Source of the DNA: Seison nebaliae
Taxonomy: Eukaryota > Rotifera > Pararotatoria > Seisonacea > Seisonidae
Length of the DNA: 64,000 nucleotides
Direction of reading: 5' to 3'
Assembly: GCA_023231475.1 (NCBI GenBank)
Contig: JALJEE010002602.1
Coordinates: forward strand, 1 to 64,000
In this document: in pieces, positions 22,856 to 36,040 of the stretch
Layout of the letters: every line of letters starts with the position of its first letter
Numbering within the stretch: position 1 is the first letter of the stretch
The notes under the pieces: model-generated
What the model was told of the DNA's origin: nothing
The model's input: the letters and a program-made list of their open reading frames with translations, nothing else
Databases searched by the model: none
Position numbers and translations under genes: made by a program

Positions 22856-25727
22856 CGTCGTTCCAAATAGTTATAAATTATAAATTATCTTATAGTTCAC
22901 GTTCGTCGTATAGCCAAACGATTCAATTCATTTGAAATAACAATTTTGAAGATGATGCAAGAGAGGGATCTTCATAAAAATAAGAAAAGAAAGAAAAATT
23001 TTGCTTTAAAATTCTTAAATAAAATGATAATTCAGTCCATATTATTCGTTAGATATTGACTCAGATTTCTTCAGATTTTCTTCCGAACCAACATATACAG
23101 AAACAAGTCATGAGAATAGTAATTATGCTTCTATGTGATTGGAATTGATAGGTGAACAGGGTCAATGGAATTCCTATCCATTAATAATTCTAAAACTATC
23201 GAGTGACATCAAAGTTGATTGAATAATAATTATGTATTTAATGCAGAAGAGAGACTGTTTAACGGATTCATGAATGCATTCGTTTCATTCGGAAGAGAAG
23301 AACGGAATTGAACAAAACGAGAACTTGACTTGCAATTAAAAAATAATTCGGAATTGGACTAATAATATTAAGAATAACATTCCCACCACGAACGATTCGA
23401 TGGACCGGTTGGAATATTTTCTTCTTCCGAATTACTGTTCGAAAGCTGACTACTCTATTCTATGCTATTATGAATTATGAGGAGAATACATATCTTTATT
23501 AAAAGGGGGTAGGGTAATTGAACAATGTAATTTTTTCCCTTTGTGACCATATTGGAGGGAGTAGTAGTAAAAGAACGATAGTCATCATATACATAGGAAT
23601 ATATACCGGGAAAAGAAAATAATGAATTTTATGTGAGTATTACTAGAAATTAAATGTTCCTCCAATATTTTTGCTTCAATCGCTCTTTCGCTACCAAACT
23701 CTATTCCTTGTTGATATCTTTTCTTACGTTGTTTTATGAAATGTGCAACAACTATCGGCGACATAAACAGCTCCTTCTATGAATCTAAAGATTGTTATTC
23801 GTTCATTCTCGACCGGTACCATTCATATTTCCAACTAAATAAGTCTAACTAAATAATATGTCGATGGAATGACTACGTATCGAAAGTCGATATACGTAAC
23901 ATTTCGCTAAAGCAATAAGTTGTTCCTTGTATGACATTGACGTGGAAACGAATAAAATTGTCGAGGTGTCAAGATCTCTCTCACTTATGCATCTCCTAAG
24001 GACAAATGCTCATTAGATAACATTTCTTTTTCATTACTCCAATCCAATTTTACTTATCAAAACATTTATTATGAGAAAAGTTGTTTTAGATGAAGATGTT
24101 TATGTCAATCGGTCGCCATGTTCTTCCCAGTTTACGTTGTTCTCCTAATATTATTGGAAGATAATATATCTATATATTTGTATTGGAAAAAGAATTTTTA
24201 TTAACAATAATAATAGAAATTTGTCGCGCTAAAGAAATAAGGTCAACAATTACCAATGAATGAAAAGAAGAGAGAATGGAGCCGAAATGGAGAAATGAGA
24301 GATATTTCATTCTATATGCCAACCATCATTCATATACCTAATATTGATATGCATGAATTGGTTGTTAGCATTAATAGGAAAAAGTATGTTCTCAAGACAG
24401 TGCGCAACATGGAGTATGTAGAATGTAATACATCAATTTCCAATAGGGACAATTCCATCAGAACTCTACAAATATTTTTATTTAAGAGAAATATGAAGAT
24501 TTATTTTAAGTCAAAAGTATTTTTCCTTCAATATAAATGCACATTGTCATTTGCGCACACTCAGATTGCATAAATTAACTTCCTCAATATACGTATATAT
24601 CTCTCTCTCATATTTCATTACATGTATCCCAAATATGTAGTACTTAACCAATGTAGTCAAATGGAAATTCCTTAGTCTTCTGTTTAATCTACCATTTCAA
24701 CTTCCAACCATTCTCCTTCTCTTACTACTCGATGTATATGGACAACTCTTATTATTCTTTTAATTTATTTACTGATTTACTTATTTCCCAATTAATTAGA
24801 ATCTACAAAAGAATGGAATGCATAAAATTCGTGCACATAACATAGAAGTACCATCGTAGCGCTTCCACAATCGTATGGAAGTATGATGGGAATAATGTTC
24901 TTAATTATATTCTCGACAGTGCGATAAATAAAATTTTCTTCATTTCAACAATCCTCATGTTTTTCGGGGAAACTTTAGTACCAAAACTATTTCTCTATCC
25001 AAGTACTTTAGTTATCGATCCGCCATTTCCTATCAAACATCATTATTTACCGATATGACAATCTCAACGACTTATTCTGACTTCTTGCATAATGGATGTT
25101 GGTATGTCAACATTTATATAGATATATCGTCAAAGAAATTCTTTGCAATTCTTACTAAATTAAACATCCTTTTTATTACGTAACCATTAGTTTAAAATTA
25201 GTAAACAGATATTAAACTTACAATTAATCAATAATTTACTAATTTAGTCAGTCTTATCCCCATACGTATGTAATAACATGCATAAAAAGGAATATGCTTT
25301 TATCTTTAGTGATCTTAATTTATCTCTTTTCCATTGGCGATGATGGAAGAATTCTTGCTGGAAATAAACAAACATATATAATCTTTAATTTATAATATTG
25401 AATTATTCAGTATATTTACTATAAATTTGAATTGTCAATGGTCTATGGTAATTCCTTGCAGTACTTCCAATTAATGATGTGGAACATTTCGTAAAAATAG
25501 CAGTTAACTGCTTTATTTAAATTGGTTATTCAAATAGAAAATGAATGTTAAAAATTTTACTTCAACAAAAACATTTTAATCTAACTCGAATTACTAACGC
25601 ATAAAACAGATGACAATTACAAAATTTTTTTACCATAAATCTTTGATGGGAGCAAGAATTTTTAAAATAAAATTTTCTTATAACACATTTTTGGGAAAAT
25701 GTTCTTCTTACTTATTTCTTCTTAAAA
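22856..25727. other. Gene-poor intergenic region
   Basis: This should include the synaptogyrin promoter at its left end. A 105-codon ORF at 24256-24573 has no recognisable domain and I do not call it a gene. I see no RNA gene. Confidence 0.35.
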
Positions 25728-26450
25728 CAGTGAGCGAAAAAATGATAGGACATATTACTTTTTTTTAATTTTCTCTTGATATGGGAATTCAATTTTTTTT
25801 CTCCTCAATTGAGGTAATAATATATTAATAAACAAATATTCTATAAGACTTATTGATTCAAAAAAATTTTAATTTAAAAAAAATTTAAGGTTTAAAGATT
25901 TTCACCCATGAAATAATGATAGGACATCGCCGAAAAATAGCTTAAAAACACGTTAAAATTAAAGTTCTATGTCTTAAGTCTAATATCACGTTTCAATCTA
26001 TATCTTATTTTCCTGAAAAATAATTTTCAACTACAACCGTTGTATTTCACCATGGGAAGATGCACAACGTTGACCGAGGTCGAGAAAGGCCAAATTGTCA
26101 TCCTGAACGAAGAAAAAAAACGATTTCATACATTTCTCAACGATTAAATCGATCTCGAAATGTTATATCATCATTTTTAAGGAATCCCGCAACGTATGGT
26201 AAGGTGAAAAGTCCTGGACGGCCTAAAGTTCTGGATTCCAGATTTTTACATATGTCCTATCCTTATTTCGCCCCTTAAAAATTAAAAAGCCTCTTTTTTT
26301 TTAAACCATAAACTTTTCAGTAACTTAAATTAATATGGAGTCCGAAAAAGACTGTATGCAGAGATTTATACCATAAAAATTTTCTTTCTATTTACTATGT
26401 TAAAAAAATCTAAAGAAAACATGAATGTCCTATCATTATTGCGTTGACTG
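25728..26450 (+). mobile_element. Internally deleted Tc1/mariner element with doubled terminal repeats
   Basis: Terminal inverted repeats of 26 bp match at 22 positions: left begins CAGTGAGCG and ends ATGATAGGACAT (25728-25753), and the right mirror ends at 26450. Each end has a second, inner copy: AATGATAGGACAT at 25915-25927 and its complement at about 26252-26270. This is the IR/DR layout of some Tc1 elements. Inside, an ATG at 26052 opens MGRCTTLTEVEKGQIVIL. After a frameshift at an A8 run, SYISQRLNRSRNVISSFLR and YGKVKSPGRPKVLD continue the transposase helix-turn-helix and GRP linker. The frame then jumps straight into the right inner repeat, so the second DNA-binding subdomain and the DDE domain are gone. 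It is a non-autonomous, probably dead copy. A TA follows the right end but not the left. Confidence 0.85.
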
Positions 26451-27304
26451 TATAAGCCCAATATAATATTGAATAAATCAGATTTAATAAGGCAAATTAC
26501 ACAATTTATTACGACCAGTCACAGATAACAGAACGAATTGATAAAAGATCAACAGACATAAATTTATTATATTCGGTATTAGTGTCTAGTATAAGACCAT
26601 AATCATAAAACACTAAATTGGTAATTTGCGATTATTAGGTATTATTCTAATTGAAACATGCAAACTGAAGTATAGATTTCAACTGAAAAATGTGATTTTA
26701 AATATTAGTTATTAATACTATTAATGATTTTTTATCCATTCAACTTTTTAATCTAATAACTTGTGTTCGAACAACAAACTCAGACGAAGGTATCAATCTT
26801 TATTCACTTCATGACTTCCTAGATGAGAAGTTGGTCAATTTAAAAATGTTGTATTTTTAGGCAATGTTTATTTAATTAGAAATTCTAACTACGCTAATAT
26901 CACTAGTTCTAACTTAGAATTCCCTATTTTATTATAGCTAATAATCAAATGTTTACTTTGACTATGACATGACAACGAATTTTAGAAATAGAATGTAATA
27001 TTTATAAGTTTTCAAACTAAACAGAATAATTTATAAGATGAGTTTAAAGAAATCGAAAAATGTTTTATTGTGTTGCATTGAATTGGGTAGCCATCTACAA
27101 ACAAAGACAAGAATTCAATTGAAAATTATTATTATATATTATTAAACTAATTAAAGATAGATAATGTTTGAAAAAACTAACTTTATTAGGATAATTCAAT
27201 TTATCGATGGATGTCAGATCGTTGAGATTAGTTGAAATATCAACTTTTAAAGGATTATTTTCTAAATAGTTCGATTGATTGTCTAGATGAAAAGATGTTC
27301 AAAT
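26451..27304. other. Intergenic region
   Basis: AT-rich spacer that includes the RBFOX 3' UTR at its right end. Nothing else seen. Confidence 0.4.
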
Positions 27305-28856
27305 TCAAATTAAAATCAAATTAGAACTATAAATATCGCTGATAGGATTTGTATTGAATGTGGTTTGGTTGAACATGGTTGATGTTGTTGGAAGAGATGC
27401 TGCCGTTGTTGGAAGAAAAATATTATTCTGATTGTTCTGGTTATTTGTTAAATTTGTTTTTTGTGAGAATAGGAGCAATTGTTCGATATAATCGTTATTG
27501 ATTGCTACCTGTGTCTGATGAGTTGGATTATTAGATAATTGATTCAATATCAATTGATATCGAAGTGAATTTTGTAAATTTTGATTTAATTGCAGCAATT
27601 GATTCAAAGTTGGTGAATTGGTCATTGAATTAATATAACCATTTGATGAGGAAGCAGTCGCTTGTCCAATTCTTGATGGAGAAGACGATCGAACAAGATT
27701 CAAAGAATTATTATTATTATTATTATTGTTGTTGTTGTTATGGAGTGTGGTATTATGAGTGTCTTTCGCCATTAATTGATCATGTTGATTTCGAGCATAA
27801 TTGTGACATCCTAAATCAATTAGATCTAATGAATTACCTAAATTAGGAGTAGGTCTAGTAGGTAGTTGTTGTTGTTGTTGTTGTTGTTGTAGGAGATTTG
27901 CATAATTCAAATAATCAGAAGGATATATGGGGAAGAGAGGTTGATTTATCGACATAAAATTATCATTTTGGACATTTTGGAGTAGATTGTTGGCGGATAT
28001 AACATTCAACGCTGGAAATGAAAGAAGGAAAAGTTTTCGTGTTTAGTCAATTCATGGAAGTTTAATTCGAAGCAATTTTCATAATAAATGCAGCACAATA
28101 TTGTGAAGACAATAGAGGAGGAAAGAAGAGAAATGAGTGGAGAAAACAAAAAGAGACAAACCAGCTTGAAAAGCTTTGGCATTCTTCGTTTGTGTGTGGG
28201 ATGGATGTGATCTAATTGTTGCTTTATTGATTTCAATTCGACGTCCACCACATATCGTACCATGCAATGTTTTGCGTGCAAGACTAGCATCTTTAGCATT
28301 CGCAAAACTGACAAAACCGAAACCCTGATTAATGTTAACGAAGGAAATTAGATTTACCATCACCGAGAAAAGAAGATCGACACATGCCATCATTCACTCC
28401 ATCATAAACGATGAGACAAATTAACAGAAAATTTGCGAAAAACTACATACAAAACAATAAAATCGCTACGAAACTTTACTTCCACGATCGTTGAATATCA
28501 CTTCCACATCATCTATGGGTCCGAATGACTGAAAATTTAGAAAATTTTTAAAATTTTTAATAATTTTAAGAACGAAATTAGCTAACTTTAAATAATTCTC
28601 TTAAATCTTCGTTACGATATTTGAAAGGAATGTTCGAGATGTGCAGCCGTTGTTCCGACTTTTGAACATTATCATCGTCCTTCTTATTCGTCGAGTTCTG
28701 GCATTTGGTAACGTCAAATTCGATGGACGTAGTAGTTATTGATGATGATGTAGGGATTGAAGATGGCGAAGAAGATAAGGATGAATAATTTAAAGCTGTT
28801 TGGACGTCTTCGTAACAAAATGGAGCTTTCATATTACTGTTTGTAGTGCCATTCAT
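27305..28856 (-). CDS. RBFOX: RBFOX (Fox-1) family splicing factor
   Basis: Minus-strand exons 28856-28587, 28528-28475, 28324-28162 and 28011-27305 give 397 residues. The RRM spans about residues 69-145: RLHISNIPFKYRNEDLRELF, SFGPIDDVEVIFNDRGSK, GFGFVSFANAKDASLARKTL and HGTICGGRRIEINKATIR. The RNP2 (LHISNI) and RNP1 (KGFGFVSF) motifs and the FNDRGSKGFGF junction are hallmarks of Fox-1 proteins, which bind (U)GCAUG in introns to set alternative exons. Flanking parts are Ser/Thr-rich, then Gln- and Asn-rich. The C terminus lacks the Ala/Tyr-rich repeats of vertebrate RBFOX. Introns are 58, 150 and 150 nt. The start is the first in-frame ATG of the exon, but the frame stays open upstream to an AG, so a 5' exon (perhaps near 29191-29400) may add residues. 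Confidence 0.88.
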
Positions 28857-31800
28857 TTTTGATGGTAAATAATGGTCGATTCTCCTCTGATTCTAAAGTT
28901 CGATAATGAAGTAGACATGAAGTTAGAGTTGTTCAAAGCATTAGAAACATTGTGCAATATAGGAAGTCGTAGATGAGAATGATTATCAGAATTTGGAGTA
29001 GGTAAAAGGAAGATGATGAATATAAAAAGTTCATTATAAAACATATATAAATCGACATCGATACATAAATGAAAAAAGTTGCTAAACAATTACTGAAGAA
29101 TTAACAGTAAATGATTTCTATCAAATAGAACTCATCAGAATCGATTGTTCATCTTGAAGAGGATGAAAAGTCGGAAATAATATTTAGATTTCACTCATCA
29201 ACTGATGGATGAAATCCATCACTTCTGCTGATGATCTGCTGGGGAAAGCAATTGAAAGAAAGAAGGAGGAGAAACTGGGAAGATACTTCGTTCCAATTTC
29301 TAACAAAAGACAAATCCACTTTTTCGTCGATATTAATTATTTTCGTTCTTTCATCAAGAACATTTCCAAATCGTTCGATTAGATGAATCTTGTTATTCAT
29401 TTCGATCCATAAAATGATAGTTCCATCAATGTTACTAAGATGAGCATTGCGTCAACTAAGTTGATGACGCCATATCGTTATCGGTTTACTGTACAGAAAG
29501 ATAATTTTACATTCCATAAAATTACAATTCATTCGAATTGGATGAAGTTATGAGAAGAATATAATGGAAAAGAATAATGTTAATATATTAATAGAAACTT
29601 TTACCAACGTCGGAGTAAAAGATGAACAAGAATGTTCGATCCACATACTTAATAGTGGAACTATAGAGAATTAATATAAACAGAATTCAGAAGAAATTAT
29701 TAATTATTTCTTTCTTTATGATTATTTATTTTAATTAAGAATTCGAAGGAATTGATGATGGGATGATTAATATCTTCTCTAACATATTACTATTAGCTTC
29801 CTATGATTCGATTCTGAAATTCCTTTTGAATTGAACTTCTGATAAATCTCAAGTTGAAAATTAATTTCAATCGTTCCATTATTATAAGATTTCCCTTCTC
29901 CCATAGAAGATTTGGAGATATGGATTGGGTTTAAGTGAAATGCACATCATCAAGGAAGAATTCAATTTGAAGAAGATTTCTCCGAGGAAATGAGCAATTT
30001 CCTTCGAACAATCTACAAATGAACCTAGTTTATCTAATAACTGTTCTACTCTCTATTATTCAGTTCATCCTAGTTCGTAATTGTTGAAAAAAGAATATTA
30101 TTATTTTTCGAACAATAAGAAAATTATCGATCAATTCTTCTGCTAATAATATTAACAGAATGCCAGTTATCTTCTACTCATGAACTGCATTGTCAGTACT
30201 CTTCCAATTTCCTCCCCATTTTTTGTCTTCTTGAAATATCATTATTATTCCAAAAAAAATCAACTGTTTCAATCATAGTGCTGAAAAGTTATCATTGACG
30301 AAACGATTTTTTAGTCGAATACAATTGATCGACATTAATTTTTAAAAGAATGTTCACCACCCCCAAAAAGATGTTTATGGAAAAGAAACAAAACTCAATT
30401 GAATAAACTGAAACTAACTACTAGCATGGTTGATATGAAATGTTTGGTTGGATGGGAAGATAATAACGATCGAAACCAATCAGTTTCTATGGTAACCACG
30501 AGCGTTGTCAAACGTCCACTGAATTGTATGGCAATGAGCCGAAAGATAATTTTGTACGCTTCTTGAAACTGCCAATTTTCTTCTTCTGAATAATGAAGAG
30601 AAATAAATGAAAAATATTCTGATCAAATGGAAATCGTTAAATCATAATTATTGATAGTAAAATGAACGAAAATATTTTGTGCTAGGATATATGAAAAAGG
30701 AATGAAGAAAAATTATTAACATCATGAAATTAAACGAAGAATTGGGAGGAAATTATCAGAAAATTAATTTATAAACAATTTCAGATAAGGGAAATAGTGA
30801 AAGACGTTCCGATTTATGGAACGGAATGTGAGAGAAAATAAAAAGTTGATGAGAGATAAAGAAACATATATTAATGTTGTTTTGATAAAAGAAATTCATT
30901 AACTACCGATGCCTCTCATGTATACTGGGGTGGAACATGTATATCTGATAAGGAAAAAGACTTGGGAGGATGGTTGTCAAACGAAGGATGATTCAAAGAA
31001 TGTGCAACAAACATCCTACTTTAGTTAATCACTTCTCTTATAGATAACAGCTGATAAACGACTTTAAGAACAATTATTCACCGACAGAATACTATATCGT
31101 AAAATAGAATGCATAGAAGTTTTTGTTAAGTGCTACCTCAGAATAAATAGTGTTTGATTCTCTGTCTGTCTTGAAAGTTTTTCTGAACAAATCGAAAATA
31201 TTTCGTTGATATTAAGATAATTTTATCATATTTATTATAGTAAGCAATTTAAAAGATTGACGTCTTCAAATTCCAACTACATTTACTGGGACATCATTAT
31301 CTTCTTCTTATCTTTTTCTTCCAACATTTGTTCATTTTCTAGTCGATGATTTAGAGGTTCCCAAAACTGGAAATAAAACTTTTATTGAAACTATTAACTT
31401 TAAAAGTATCAGATCATATTCTAGAAATGGTTGGAAATTTGCTATTCTCTCTATGGTCGTATATGGTCTCTAAATGGAAGAATATCTGACAAGTCGATTG
31501 GAATAAAATTATTTCGAGATTAGAGAAAAACTTATGTGTATTCCATATGTGGACTTAATTGGTTATATTAAGGAGCAGTGTTTGGATTAAATGAGAAAAG
31601 ACTTGGGGGACAGGGAGATTCAAAGTCCTTATATTATCAATTGAGAATAGAAAAGTTTCAACACGAATCCGGACAATTTTTTCAATGAAATTTCACGGAA
31701 ATTTCGAATTACATGAGAATGTATTCCTTTAAAATCCACTCTTCGATTATTCTTCAAACATTTTTATTCTGAAAATGTTACAAATTTCAATGACGTAATA

Positions 31801-34329
31801 ATCGGTTCTCGGTCTTTTCTATAATCAACCTATAATAATCGGTCTATAAGAGAATAATCAACCCGATAACACCCATTATGGAAGTAAATAATTTAATACG
31901 TATTCAAATTCCAGCAGTGACATTGAGTATCAGTATTTTGTTTTGATTCGGTAACGGAAACCTAGTGGCGTCCAAACGATAACAAAAATTTAAAAAAAAA
32001 AACGATTTGATTTTAGAATGAAAAAAAATCCAGATTGTCCTTTTTGCTTTCTATACATACACTTATCGTTCTATTTTAGCAAAAAAACAGAACGATCAGC
32101 AACATGAAAACAGAACGATCGAGATATTTCCTCACTTGTTCCGTATGTTTCTTGGAAACTTCTATACGAAACAGCCACTGAACTTTAGGGGTCTGAAACC
32201 AAATCTTATTATATATCCAAAAATCCGGTTTTTTCGTACTTCCAATTTTCATGGGAAAGTTATCAAACAACTGATAACTATCCTTTCTATCGTTTCTTTA
32301 GATAGGAGAGTTTTTAATTATTTCTTTAAGGAAGATGATAAATGTGAGAAATTTTTCGTCACATCTCACCATAGGAAGAATGTGAGGTGTTGGTGAAAAA
32401 TAAACGTTTGAGTCAATTGAGCAAAGAAATTGTTTTTTTTTCTTTTCTTACGCCGATCAATCAACCTTTTTTGTCTCATGTCCTTTGATAATGAAACTAT
32501 TACATAACCATAATTCAGATAAACAAAAATCATAATAATAATTGGATTTACATAATATTATTACATGAATAGTTTGGCAGTTGGAGTTAATGGAAAGAAG
32601 AAGAAATTGGTTAAGAGACATAAGAAAGTTGGGGATAAATCGAAGTAAAATGAAGTAAATTGATAAACAATTACAAATATAATTTATCATTCAACGTCAT
32701 TCCATATAATGAAAATTTTGTATAATTGCCATAATTCAATTAATTGCAGAATATTAGTTAACTTTGGACTTCATACTGTCTAATTTTTTTTCTCTATTCC
32801 ATTTACCTACGATGTAACATTGGGTGGGTACATTGGATACGATATCGACTTCTAATTCTTCCAGCTAAAGAATTTTCCTTCGTAAATCAAGTGTAAATCC
32901 AATGATTCGAATGACCAACGAAAATTAGACGAGACTATCCCATCTTATTTTATAATAGAACGATTTTACAAAGAAACTTCTATTATTCGTTCGCCAGAAG
33001 ATTTGTTTAGAACAATACTCTCAATCGAGTTATTGGAGAAAAATGTTTAGTTAATTCAGCTCCTAACAACGTAAATGGATACTGATGTACGGGGATATCT
33101 GGTTATCATGTCAAACGTATAATCGATTTAAAAAATGTTGTCGGAATGGTCGAAATGCAGATGCCAGAATTGGAGAATGTTTACGAATGAGTAATCATGT
33201 GTTGATCTCAAAAGAACTTAATAGGAAAAATAAAAATATGTAGGCACTTTTTTTACACTCTCCCCCCATCACTACACTCATCTAATCCATCAGTTTTTGT
33301 TTAAAAGAAAATGTTAACTGTCGTTCTATATTTCCTTTTGAAATCTCTCTCGATCTATTTGGCAGTTAGAGGAATTATTAAAAAATTTGAACATCCATAT
33401 GGTACAATAAATAGAGTAGTAGTGAAGTGTATTAAGTCAAATAAATTAGTTTTTCTTCTGGGAAGAATTAGAATACCCTTAATTTTTTCCTTATGACTAC
33501 GGAAAAAAATCGTTATCGGATTTGATTTTGATGTAAATTCTTCTCTTATGAATTGCAGGAGAAAGCTCGTTCCGACACTTCCTAATGGAATGAGTAAAAT
33601 GCACAAATTGCAATGTCTTCTCTTTCTTTTATTATCTTCTTTAGATAAGTTTGACGAGGAATGGAACGACAAAAAGATAGAACTCATCTAATTGAGTTAT
33701 TTAAATAGGAAAGGAAAATAAGAAGGGAATGAGAAGAAAATATTACTATGTATCATATGTTCAACTAAATTGTCAACGGTTAGCACATTCCCTTTAACTG
33801 CTCCTCCAAAAGATTTTGAAATTAGTTTGTTCGTTTGAAGAGAATTAGATTATCTGTCACTTCGGTACAACTAGTCAAAACACTAAATTCCAGTTGTCTA
33901 TAATAGAAATTTTTAATTTTTGAAGTGGTGCACAATCGTTAATCAGATGCGATTTTCGTGAAGAGCAACGAAAAATCTAAATTTATTCAGCTCATTTCTC
34001 CACTTACTCATCATGAATAACAAAAAACAAATGAAGATTTAGTTGAAGTGCGCATAATAATTAGCGATGCAAATAATGAATCATACCATCTCTAATAATT
34101 TATGCAAACTCAAATCCAACTGATTCGTATTCTTCACATCATTTTGTGCTCTAATTGACAAATTATCTCCATCACTATCTGTTCCATCATTATTATCAAA
34201 TGATGAAAATTAAGACCGAATTCCATATCTCCCAAACTTCCCCAAATACCTTTTATAACGATGAATTTCCATTTAAAATGTTGTGTCAAATTAAGTAGTA
34301 ATAAATGCATCTTAAATTAATAATTCAAA
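28857..34329. other. Long gene-poor region upstream of RBFOX
   Basis: It probably holds the RBFOX promoter and 5' UTR exons. A minus ORF at 29191-29400 has acceptable codon character and a GTATCT after RNWNE, so it could be an alternative first exon, but this is unproven. ORFs at 32136-32396 and 33355-33687 show no domains. I see no RNA genes or repeats. Confidence 0.35.
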
Positions 34330-34484
34330 AAAATTTTCTCATTTTGTAACTTTTCAAATAAACTCTTATATTTTTCTTTAACATTCTTAAAAGTTTCATA
34401 TAAATGAGAGGAATTATATTTCATAATAAAATTATTTTATTATTTCATTACTTTCATTTCAAATGGTTCATTTAGAAAAACTCG
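34330..34484 (+). repeat. Left arm of an inverted repeat around H2A.Z
   Basis: This 155-bp arm is the reverse complement of 35640-35786. I count two substitutions and one 8-nt insertion (an extra TTATTATT-like unit) across the whole length. It begins AAAATTTTCTCATTTTG and ends TTTAGAAAAACTCG. Confidence 0.95.
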
Positions 34485-35046
34485 CACAATTAATGGTTTT
34501 TAATTATTATAATTAATTTAGAACATTAAATTTTATTGAATATAATTTTAAAATTATTTTCTCCCAATTTAAGAAAGTTTTGAACTCGTTCGTACAGTTG
34601 TACAGTTGGAAGTTGCTTTTGGAAATTGCAGATTATAATTATTTAAGTTAGAATGTAGAATCGAATTTAATCGAAAGAGAATGACATGTACTTCAAAATG
34701 ACAGATATGCATTCAAGTCAATTAAGAGAAACTTCATATTATTGTGAGGGACAAGTGCAGATGGAGAAGGAGTTTAGGTACGTTTACTTAGTTTCCTTTA
34801 AGCTTATATTTAGAATGGAAAAATGTCATGTTAAATTGTAAATTATCGGAATGTGATTTTCAAAGAATTATAGAAAAGTTGCATCCATAAAATGAAACTG
34901 CTTAATGGTAATATTCATTTACATTACTTCCATAAATATTAGTACATAACAAAAAGAGATTGGAATCATTTTCATCCAAACGAATATTGTATTTTCTTAT
35001 TTGAGCCATTTTATCGAATCAAATTTTATCACTTATCTGTATCAAC

Positions 35047-35486
35047 ATGGTTAGTCGTCAAATTCATACGTTATATTATATTGAGTGAATATGATTTAGG
35101 CTGGAGGTAAAGCTGGAAAAGATTCGGGAAAAATAAAGAATCGTTCTGTCTCGAGATCGGCAAGAGCTGGTTTACAATTTCCAGTAGGTCGTATACATCG
35201 TCATCTGAAAACTCGAACAACAAGTCATGGACGAGTGGGAGCAACTGCAGCAGTTTATACAGCTGCCATTCTGGAATATTTGACAGCTGAAGTGTTGGAA
35301 TTAGCAGGAAATGCATCGAAAGATTTAAAAGTGAAGAGAATCAATCCTCGTCATTTACAATTGGCGATTCGAGGAGATGAAGAATTGGATTCACTGATAA
35401 AAGCCACTATTGCTGGAGGTGGAGTCATTCCACATATTCATAAATCATTAATCACCAAGAAGCCTTTACCGTTAAAACCAGAATGA
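35047..35486 (+). CDS. H2AZ: Histone H2A.Z
   Basis: The first coding exon is only the ATG (35047-35049), followed by a 50-nt intron (donor GTTAGT, acceptor TTTAG) and exon 35100-35486, giving 129 residues. The sequence begins [11 protein letters not shown] and continues with [75 protein letters not shown] and [16 protein letters not shown]. These are signature blocks of H2A.Z rather than core H2A ([29 protein letters not shown]). H2A.Z replaces H2A in nucleosomes at promoters and regulatory sites. A GTACGT at about 34777 could mark the donor of a 5' UTR exon. The whole coding region lies in the loop of a 150-bp inverted repeat. Confidence 0.95.
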
Positions 35487-35639
35487 TGTTTTTCATAATT
35501 TCTTCATGGAACATATTTTTTAATGTCTCGTTCAATCAGCATTTTTTTCTGTATATACATTTCAATTGTTGAATCAAAACGTTATTTGGGATAGAATATG
35601 ACTCTCTAAAATCATTTTCTTTGTATAATAAATTTAAAT

Positions 35640-35786
35640 CGAGTTTTTCTAAATGAACCATTTGAAATGAAAGTAATGAAATAATTTTATTATGAAATAT
35701 AATTCCTCTCATTTATATGGAACTTTTAAGAATGTTAAAGAAAAATATAAGAATTTATTTGAAAAGTTACAAAATGAGAAAATTTT
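35640..35786 (-). repeat. Right arm of an inverted repeat around H2A.Z
   Basis: This 147-bp arm is the partner of 34330-34484. It starts 153 bp after the H2A.Z stop codon, so it may overlap the 3' UTR. Loop length between arms is 1155 bp. Confidence 0.95.
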
Positions 35787-36040
35787 ATTATAGTATCTTT
35801 CATCCAATTAATTTGATTATTAATTTGAGAGAAGGAATGATAAATAGATCTTTTTAAGAAAATTCATGAAAGAGGTAGTACTAGGAAGGTGAGTAGAAAA
35901 AAAAAATCATTATACATTGTTGTTGAGATTGAGAAGAAAATCAAATAATAAAAGTGACTGAAAAAGAAAAGGATAATCTCTAAAGTGAATTGAAAAGAGA
36001 ATATTAAAATGAAGTTGATGTTATTGAGAGATTGAATGAA

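Noticed and set aside
24256-24573. A 105-codon plus ORF in the synaptogyrin-RBFOX interval
   Set aside because: No recognisable motif, no splice partners and no coding signature beyond length.
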